Shown here: one piece after another, positions 60,327 to 64,000 of the stretch
How positions within the stretch are numbered: position 1 is the stretch's first letter
Layout: every line of letters begins with the position of its first letter
Assembly: GCF_002934605.1 (NCBI RefSeq)
Contig: NZ_PTJC01000005.1
Span: forward strand, 124,001 to 188,000
Length of the DNA stretch: 64,000 nucleotides
Direction: 5' to 3'
Source: Neolewinella xylanilytica
Lineage (GTDB): Bacteria > Bacteroidota > Bacteroidia > Chitinophagales > Saprospiraceae
Position numbers and translations under genes: made by a program
The notes under the pieces: model-generated
Told to the model about the DNA's origin: nothing
Databases searched by the model: none
The model's input: only the letters and a program-made list of their open reading frames with translations

Positions 60327-63300
60327 ATGAGAGGATTTATCAATTACTTTATCAAGTATCCGATCGCGGCCAATCTGCTGATGTTCGGTTTGCTGATCAT
60401 GGGGGGCTTGAGTCTGCTGCAGATGAAGTCGACCTTCTTTCCGGAGACGCCCAGCCGGAACATTTTTATCCAGGTGATCTACCCCGGGGCCAGCCCGGAG
60501 GAGGTCGAGGAGGGGATCGTCGACAAGATCGAGGAAAACCTGAAGGGACTCACGGGCGTAGAGCGCTACACCAGCGTCAGTAGTGAGAACAGCGGTACCA
60601 TCACCGTCGAGGTCCTGAAGGGCTACGACACCGACATCATTCTGCAGGACGTAAAGAACGAAGTAGACCGCGTAAGCAGCTTTCCGACCGGCATGGAACC
60701 GCCTGTGATCTATAAGCAGGAACAACTCGGTCGCGCAATCTCTTTCGCCCTGACGGGGCAGGGCGTCAACCTCGGTGCCCTGAAGACCGCCGCCCGCCAG
60801 GTGGAAGATGAATTACTGGCCATAGAGGGAATCTCTAAGGTGGAAATGAGCGGCTTCCCCGACGAAGAGATCGAGATTGCCTTCCGGGAAGCCGATCTGC
60901 AGGCCTATGGCCTTACTTTCCAGGAAGCCGCCGAGGCCGTACGTCGTACGAACGTGGACATCACGGGCGGCACCGTCAAGGGGCTCAACGAAGAATTGCT
61001 GCTCCGCGCCCGTAACAAGGAATACTACGCCGACGGTCTTAAGGATATCGTAATCAAGACCACGCCGACTGGCGGAACCGTACGGCTGAGCCAGGTGGCC
61101 ACGGTCCGGGATCGCTGGGCCGACCAGCCCAACCGCGGCTTCCTTGACGGGATGCCGAGTGTACGGATCGACGTGCAGAATACCCTGGAGGAGGATATGC
61201 TCTCGATCACCGACAAGGTGAAGGAGTACCTGGAAAACTTCAACGCCGAAAACGCCACCATCCAGGCCAAGGTCATCAGCGATGCCAGCATTACCCTGCG
61301 GCAACGCATGGCGACGTTGCAGGAGAACGGCATCATGGGCTTCATTATCGTAGCCGTACTGCTGGCGGTGTTCCTGCACTGGCGGCTGGCCTTCTGGGTG
61401 GCGTTGTCCATTCCGATCAGTTTCGCGGGGATGTTCATCGTGGCCAGTGCGCTGGATGTCACCCTCAACGTCATTTCGCTCTTCGGTATGATCATTGTGA
61501 TCGGTATTCTCGTGGACGACGGTATCGTGATCGGGGAAAACATCTATAGTTACCACGAAAAGGGCCTGCCCCGGACCAAGGCGGCGCTTAACGGCACGGT
61601 AGACGTATTGGGAGCGGTTTTCGCGGCTATCCTGACTACGGTGATCGCTTTCTCCAGCTTCTTTTTTATCGACGGCCGGTTGGGAGATATCTTCCGGGAG
61701 ATGGCTATCGTTGTCATCTTCTCGCTGATTTTCAGTCTGGTCGAGGGGGCGATCATCCTGCCTACCCACATCGCCCACTCGAAGGCGCTGGATAAGGACG
61801 TCAAGCCGAATAAGGTGCAACGCAGCTTTGACTGGCTCATGAATTTTTTACGGGATACGCTTTACGCCCCGGTGCTCGCGTGGACCATGCGGTTCAAATT
61901 CCTTACGCTGTCCATCTGCGTGGCGGTGCTGTTTCTAAGTATCGGTCTGGTGGGCGGCGGCTTCGTACTGACCACCGTTTTTCCGACGATCGAACGGGAC
62001 GAGGTCGACATCACCGTGCAATTGCCCGCCGGTTCGCCCGAATCCAGGACGATGGAAATTCTCGACCGGATCGAAGCGGCGAGTCAGCGGGTCAACGAGC
62101 GCATGAGCGACGAACTGTTTGGAGACGGACGATCTCTCGTCACCCGTATCGAGAAAGCCCTGGGGCCGACTACCTATCAGGGCAGCCTGGAAGTAGCACT
62201 GCTTCCGGGTGAGGAAAGGGGAGACATCGACGTGCGTACCGTTCAGAATGCGATTCGCGAGGAAGTGGGAGTAGTCGAAGAAGCCGAGATACTGAGCTAC
62301 GGCGGCAACTCCTTCTTCGGCAAACCGGTGAGCGTCAGTTTGGTCGGCAACAACATCGAAGAGCTGGAAAAAGCTACCGCCGACATGAAGGCCGAACTAG
62401 AGCAGATGGCCGAGTTGACGGACGTAGTGGACAGCAACCAGGAAGGCCTGCGGGAGATCAATATCTCCCTGAAGGATAAGGCGCGCTACCTGGGCCTGGA
62501 CTTGCAGGATATCGTCGGCCAGGTCCGGTCGGCCTTCTTCGGTGCCGAGGCCCAGCGACTGCAACGCGGAGAAGACGAAGTACGGGTGTGGCTGCGGTAC
62601 GGCGAGGACAGCCGCCGGAGCCTGGCGGATCTGAATAATATGCGGATACGGTTGGCGGACGGAAGCCAGTTCCCGGTATCCGAGATCGTCAATCTGGAAC
62701 CGCAGCGTGGCGTTATCGCCATTAACCATACGAATGGAATGCGGGAGGTGAAGGTGGAAGCGGACATCGCGACGAACGCCGTTTCCGTCACCGACATCAA
62801 CGCCACCGTAGCGGAGGAGATCATCCCGGCCGTACTGGCAAACTACCCCGGCGTAACTACGGTCCCCGACGGGCAGGTGCGCGACCAGATGAAGACCTCG
62901 GCTTCTCTGATGATCGTACTGCCGGTGGTCCTCGGGCTAATGTTCTTCGTGGTGGCCCTCACGTTCCGTTCGGCGGGGCAGGCGGCCATCCTCTTTTCCC
63001 TGCTTCCCTTCGGACTCATCGGCGTTATTCTCGGCCACTGGCTGATGGGCAAACCCATTTCGATGTTCTCGGGCCTGGGCATGATCGCGCTGGTCGGGGT
63101 AATCGTTAACGACGGGCTGGTCTTCATTGCCACCTATAACGATAACATCCGCGGCGGAATGCCCATGATGGATGCGCTGAACGATGCAGGCAGAAGCCGG
63201 TTCCGCCCGATCCTGCTCACTACCCTTACCACCTTCGCCGGCTTGGCACCGTTGCTGCTGGAAACCAGCCGGCAGGCGCAATTCCTGATTCCCATGGCCA

Positions 63301-63515
63301 TTTCGGTCGCCTTCGGGCTGCTGGCCTCCACCCTGGTCCTACTGCTGCTGCTGCCGGCGCTGATCGTGCTGCTCAACCGGAGCAGGGTGGGCATCAAACG
63401 GATTACCACGGGCAAGAAATACGAATACCACGAGGTGGAGCCTGCCTACCGGGAATTAGGGGAAGACGGTATCGACCACGATAAGCCCATCGGTATCAGT
63501 AAAGTAGAATCTTAA
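60327..63515 (+). CDS. RND efflux pump inner-membrane permease (HAE1 type)
   Basis: A 1062-residue pump with 12 membrane helices and two large periplasmic loops. N terminus: INYFIKYPIAANLLMFGLL. The proton-relay acidic pair is in GILVDDGIVIGENIY (helix 4). The ATLQENGIMGFIIVAVLLAV helix and later MFSGLGMIALVGVIVNDGLVFI are typical. It exports lipophilic compounds using the proton gradient. The stop overlaps the start of the nucleotidase gene by 1 bp (TAATG), so all three genes from 59118 appear to form one operon. Confidence 0.95.
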   Translation: MRGFINYFIKYPIAANLLMFGLLIMGGLSLLQMKSTFFPETPSRNIFIQVIYPGASPEEVEEGIVDKIEENLKGLTGVERYTSVSSENSGTITVEVLKGYDTDIILQDVKNEVDRVSSFPTGMEPPVIYKQEQLGRAISFALTGQGVNLGALKTAARQVEDELLAIEGISKVEMSGFPDEEIEIAFREADLQAYGLTFQEAAEAVRRTNVDITGGTVKGLNEELLLRARNKEYYADGLKDIVIKTTPTGGTVRLSQVATVRDRWADQPNRGFLDGMPSVRIDVQNTLEEDMLSITDKVKEYLENFNAENATIQAKVISDASITLRQRMATLQENGIMGFIIVAVLLAVFLHWRLAFWVALSIPISFAGMFIVASALDVTLNVISLFGMIIVIGILVDDGIVIGENIYSYHEKGLPRTKAALNGTVDVLGAVFAAILTTVIAFSSFFFIDGRLGDIFREMAIVVIFSLIFSLVEGAIILPTHIAHSKALDKDVKPNKVQRSFDWLMNFLRDTLYAPVLAWTMRFKFLTLSICVAVLFLSIGLVGGGFVLTTVFPTIERDEVDITVQLPAGSPESRTMEILDRIEAASQRVNERMSDELFGDGRSLVTRIEKALGPTTYQGSLEVALLPGEERGDIDVRTVQNAIREEVGVVEEAEILSYGGNSFFGKPVSVSLVGNNIEELEKATADMKAELEQMAELTDVVDSNQEGLREINISLKDKARYLGLDLQDIVGQVRSAFFGAEAQRLQRGEDEVRVWLRYGEDSRRSLADLNNMRIRLADGSQFPVSEIVNLEPQRGVIAINHTNGMREVKVEADIATNAVSVTDINATVAEEIIPAVLANYPGVTTVPDGQVRDQMKTSASLMIVLPVVLGLMFFVVALTFRSAGQAAILFSLLPFGLIGVILGHWLMGKPISMFSGLGMIALVGVIVNDGLVFIATYNDNIRGGMPMMDALNDAGRSRFRPILLTTLTTFAGLAPLLLETSRQAQFLIPMAISVAFGLLASTLVLLLLLPALIVLLNRSRVGIKRITTGKKYEYHEVEPAYRELGEDGIDHDKPIGISKVES

Positions 63516-64000
63516 TGCGCATTTGTATTGACATGGACGAGGTGATGGTCGACAACTATCAACGCTACCATGAGCTGTTTGAAGAACAACAGGGGCGGAA
63601 GATCGACCCCCAAGCGTATTACGGCAAAAAGATCTACGAGCTGCCCGGCATCGAATCGATGCGGGACGAGCTGCACCGGCCCGGCTTCTTCCGACACCTT
63701 CCGGTGATGAAAGACGCCCGGGAAGTGGTGGAGGAACTGTACGAGAATTACGAAGTCTACATCGTGACCGCCGCCACCGAATTCAAGCACTGCTTCACCG
63801 ATAAATGGGAGTGGCTGGAAGAGCACATGCCCTTCATCCACTGGGAACGCATCGTTTTTTGCGGGAACAAAAGCATCGTCCACGGTGATTACATGATCGA
63901 CGATAAGGTCAGTAACCTGCGGACGTTCAATGGGAAGGGCCTGCTTTTCACCGCCTCCCACAACGTCCACGACGAAGGCTACCTGCGCGTAGACAACTGG
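63515..64000 (+). CDS. 5'(3')-deoxyribonucleotidase (NT5C-like), N-terminal part
   Basis: The first 162 residues are in the window; the end is cut off. The HAD signature MRICIDMDEVMVDNYQRYHEL has the nucleophile Asp6 and the second Asp8, then VYIVTAATEF (motif II region) and YMIDDKVSNLRTF (motif IV). This matches cytosolic 5'(3')-deoxyribonucleotidases of the NT5C family, which remove phosphate from deoxynucleoside monophosphates. It shares a TAATG junction with the RND pump. Its link to efflux is unclear. Confidence 0.85.
   Translation, partial: MRICIDMDEVMVDNYQRYHELFEEQQGRKIDPQAYYGKKIYELPGIESMRDELHRPGFFRHLPVMKDAREVVEELYENYEVYIVTAATEFKHCFTDKWEWLEEHMPFIHWERIVFCGNKSIVHGDYMIDDKVSNLRTFNGKGLLFTASHNVHDEGYLRVDNW

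Noticed and set aside
1..64000. tRNA, rRNA, CRISPR arrays and known riboswitches
   Set aside because: I looked for cloverleaf end motifs, regularly spaced direct repeats and common riboswitch cores and found none that I could support by eye.

Overview
The window (64 kb, GC-rich apart from one AT-rich patch near 19-21 kb) looks like chromosome of a marine Bacteroidota, most likely a Saprospiria/Lewinella-type organism. This rests on family content and signals: a DUF4175 protein, a DUF4834-like mini-protein, a GreA/B-C-like stand-alone protein, fused ThrA with thrB and thrC, a mevalonate-pathway decarboxylase, heme A synthase, and TAnnTTTG-type promoter elements. No species assignment can be proven from the sequence alone.

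Layout. 0-12 kb: the end of an endonuclease/exonuclease/phosphatase gene, a DUF421 membrane protein, two adjacent paralogous cytosolic hybrid histidine kinases, then a minus-strand run of secreted hydrolases (nucleotide pyrophosphatase-like phosphatase, EEP lipoprotein, GH9 glycosidase). 12-21 kb: an accessory block of orphan genes, a frameshifted gene, a decayed IS256-family transposase, and an AT-rich patch with a GNAT/Xre pair that resembles a toxin-antitoxin module. This pair is flanked by hairpin-forming elements reminiscent of integron cassette recombination sites. 21-27.6 kb: sialidase-like protein, aldehyde dehydrogenase, RluA-type pseudouridine synthase and rsmG, separated by two long non-coding tracts of degenerate interspersed repeats and mini-hairpins. 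27.4-51.2 kb: a nearly unbroken minus-strand block of core genes: small membrane protein, pgl, SNF2 helicase, purine nucleoside phosphorylase, rhodanese, mvaD, M1 peptidase, thrC-thrB-thrA, ybeY, anti-sigma-like ATPase, DUF4175, NRAMP and heme A synthase. 51.7-64 kb: ABC-F, PBP4, a two-component system, RDD and TauE proteins, an RND efflux pair and the start of a 5'-nucleotidase.

Two chromosome-maintenance signals stand out. Two perfect parS-like palindromes (TGTTCCACGTGGAACA) lie 37 bp apart, centre to centre, at 37.6 kb between the M1 peptidase and thrC. A 465-bp intergenic region at 51.25-51.71 kb has an AT-rich tract next to a cluster of DnaA-box-like sequences, including a perfect TGTGGATAA. 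Together with the mostly minus-strand genes to its left, these make the window a candidate replication-origin domain.

Other items worth checking are ybeY, which seems to start at a CTG overlapping the previous stop codon; an NRAMP transporter whose conserved first helix has no canonical start codon; and an intrinsic terminator 14 bp in front of the PBP4 start codon.
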